Shown: positions 31,445-32,379 of the stretch, in pieces
Numbering within the stretch: position 1 is the first letter of the stretch
Layout of the letters: every line of letters begins with the position of its first letter
NCBI GenBank assembly: GCA_902785425.1
Contig: CACZYP010000038.1
Coordinates: 1-32,379 of the forward strand
Direction of reading: 5' to 3'
From: an uncultured Ruminococcus sp.
GTDB lineage: Bacteria; Bacillota; Clostridia; Oscillospirales; Acutalibacteraceae
DNA: 32,379 nt
Made by a program: the position numbers and the translations under genes
The notes under the pieces: model-generated
What the model saw: only the letters and a program-made list of their open reading frames with translations
The model's database searches: none
Told to the model about the DNA's origin: nothing

Positions 31445-31630
31445 ATGTGGTTGATGACAGCATCGAGGTTCCAATCACGGAGAGAAGATAAGTACCAACT
31501 GGATGAACTTGAGATACTCTCATTTGATGATGCATACGTTATCGTTACAATGCCGACACGAGATTCCAACGAGACTAAGCCCATACCCGTGGGCGGCACC
31601 TTGGGCGCAGATCCCTACAGCGTAATTTGA
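31445..31630 (+). CDS. Small peptide with YxLxExEIL motif, doubtful start
   Basis: A frame of up to 61 residues. DKYQLDELEILSFDDAYVIV, then TMPTRDSNETKPIPVGGTLG and ADPYSVI to the TGA at 31630. The YQLDELEIL...V region aligns with RYLLPEVEIL...VLT of the peptide at 26030. The expected ATG immediately before DKYQ is absent. The ATGs at 31445 and 31454 add about 15 residues unlike the partner and lack a good ribosome site, while GGAGAGA lies just before the conserved part. It may have lost its start or use an unusual codon. Two terminators follow. Function unknown. Confidence 0.5.
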   Translation: MWLMTASRFQSRREDKYQLDELEILSFDDAYVIVTMPTRDSNETKPIPVGGTLGADPYSVI

Positions 31631-31640
31631 TACAATAATT

Positions 31641-31679
31641 CACCGCCTCGGTCTATGCGATCGGGGCGGTGTTGTTTTT
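31641..31679 (+). terminator. Intrinsic terminator after the sdh operon and small peptide
   Basis: CACCGCCTCG (31641-31650) pairs with CGGGGCGGTG (31662-31671), a 10-bp stem with one G-U pair, followed by TTGTTTTT. Confidence 0.88.
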
Positions 31680-31728
31680 CATCGACTAATGCGAATTTCC
31701 AATATTCTATTTGACCACAAACACACTC

Positions 31729-31765
31729 CCCGCCTTGAACTGTATCTCAGTCCAAGGCGGGTTTT
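31729..31765 (+). terminator. Second intrinsic terminator
   Basis: CCCGCCTTG (31729-31737) and CAAGGCGGG (31753-31761) form a perfect 9-bp stem followed by TTTT. Terminators of this kind often lie at the edge of integrated phage elements. Confidence 0.78.
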
Positions 31766-31793
31766 CCACATATATTCAACATAGTTATCCACA
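31762..31793 (+). other. Two DnaA-box-like sequences
   Basis: TTATCCACA (31785-31793) is a perfect DnaA box, and TTTTCCACA (31762-31770) matches at eight of nine positions. They lie just before an iteron-like repeat pair. No replication initiator gene is present in the window, so an origin is not established. Confidence 0.4.
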
Positions 31794-31805
31794 TACTTTT
31801 CGGCT

Positions 31806-31939
31806 ATCGTTAAACAGTGCACCAAAATGCACCCAATTTGCACCCAAAACGGCAATTTTCGAGTTATCGTTAAACAGTGCACACCCCGTGTGCATCGTTA
31901 AATTGTTCGATCGTTACACTTGTATCGATTATGACAGAC
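31806..31939. repeat. Motif-rich stretch: direct repeats before the truncated tail gene
   Basis: ATCGTTAAACAGTGCAC occurs twice (31806-31822 and 31866-31882, exactly 60 bases apart), with partial copies ATCGTTAAATTG (31894) and ATCGTTACAC (31910). Three TGCACC words (31818, 31828, 31839) are spaced 10-11 bases. TTGTATCGATTATGA (near 31920) and ATTATGACAGA (31929) match the 15.1-15.22 kb repeats. In reverse complement ATCGTT-N5-GTGCAC resembles the units of the 21.2 kb array. The recognisable tail protein coding begins right at the end of this stretch. Confidence 0.75.
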
Positions 31940-32379
31940 AAATAGATCCTACAGGCGAGAACACACCGTTTTACGCCGACGGCATAGAATACTACACTAT
32001 CAGCAACAACATGGGCTACAGCGGCGATCTTGAAATCGCGCTGATTCCCGAATCGTTCCGTGTGGATATTTTGAAGGAATCTCCCGACAGCAATAAGGTC
32101 CTTATTGAGAACAAAGACATCAACGTCGGCAAATTCGCTCTGCTTTTCCGATTTGACGGCGATATCAGAGCGATAAATCACGTCATGTACAACTGCTCGG
32201 TATCTCGTCCTAAAATTGGTTCAAAGACGAACGAGGAGTCAAAGGAAGTGCAGACCGAAACGCTGACGATCAGTGCAAAGCCGCTTGTGCAGGGGTATGT
32301 AAAGGCAAAAACAGGCGACAGCACACCTCAGACTGTTTACGATAACTGGTTCAAGAGTGTGTATCTGCCTGTGACAGCA
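31933..32379 (+). CDS. Major tail protein, phi13-type, 5'-truncated copy
   Basis: A partial coding region reading DRQIDPTGENTPFYADGIEY, YTISNNMGYSGDLEIALIPE, KFALLFRFDGDIRAINHVMY and SVSRPKIGSKTNEESKEVQT up to the window end. FYADxIxYYxxxxNxGYxGD and LEIALIPExFR are characteristic of phi13-family major tail tube proteins. About the first 45-50 residues of the family are absent: upstream DNA is open but consists of noncoding-looking repeats and has no credible start. Its last 58 bases equal the first 58 of the window. If the molecule is circular, this gene continues at position 1 and ends at 91. If not, it is a truncated duplicate of an intact tail gene located left of the window. Confidence 0.82.
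32322..32379. repeat. 58-bp terminal direct repeat, right copy
   Basis: An exact copy of bases 1-58, in the same reading frame of the major tail protein. See the left copy for interpretation. Confidence 0.97.

Overview
The window looks like DNA from a gut Clostridia bacterium of the Ruminococcus group. The pointers are a dockerin with two calcium-binding repeats (27.1-27.4 kb), a large secreted surface protein, several large serine recombinases of the kind common in gut Firmicutes, and an endolysin combining CHAP-like and GH25 domains. The species cannot be fixed from the sequence alone.

Region 1 (1-16.65 kb) is the tail, lysis and recombinase part of a siphovirus-type prophage. In order: the end of a phi13-type major tail protein, tail assembly chaperones G and T with an A_AAA_AAC slippery site, an inserted AT-rich two-gene cargo (SAM methyltransferase and CPBP protease, with its own promoter and terminator), tape measure, distal tail protein, a Gp37-like tail protein, two baseplate or tail-tip proteins, holin and endolysin. 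Then come a zinc-finger/HTH protein, a SHOCT-like protein, two intact overlapping serine recombinases, and a third that lacks its catalytic N-terminus. No terminase, portal, capsid or connector gene is present, so this is not a complete phage.

Region 2 (16.7-21.2 kb) looks chromosomal. A LysR regulator is divergent from a double SnoaL-like protein, which ends in a 259-bp MITE whose target duplication contains its stop codon. A three-gene operon follows: flavin-reductase-like/ferredoxin protein, zinc macrodomain ADP-ribose hydrolase and class M sirtuin. This is a variant of the known SirTM-macrodomain ADP-ribosylation module.

Region 3 (21.2-28.5 kb) is a graveyard of rearrangements. It holds an eight-unit tandem array with a 30-32 bp period, two 5'-truncated recombinases each followed by a similar promoter block, a truncated secreted-protein start, an intact beta-helix-like surface protein, a small repeat peptide, an internally deleted IS1182-type transposase, a frameshifted dockerin fragment, and a broken flavoprotein.

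Region 4 (28.5-31.63 kb) is a compact sdhCAB/frdCAB-like operon whose flavoprotein lacks the histidine that normally tethers FAD. A small YxLxExEIL peptide gene and two terminators follow. The window ends (31.8-32.4 kb) in a motif-rich stretch running straight into a 5'-truncated major tail gene.

The last 58 bases are identical to the first 58, so the sequence can be closed into a 32,321-bp circle through the tail gene. It may be a circle, but a chromosome carrying two copies of the tail gene is at least as likely, because the right-hand copy lacks its N-terminus and no replication or head genes are present. The most unusual signal is a recurrent short motif family (ATCGTT-N5-GTG(T)CAC, TTGTATCRAYTTATGA, AATGCACCCA) found just upstream of 5'-truncated genes at three separate places.
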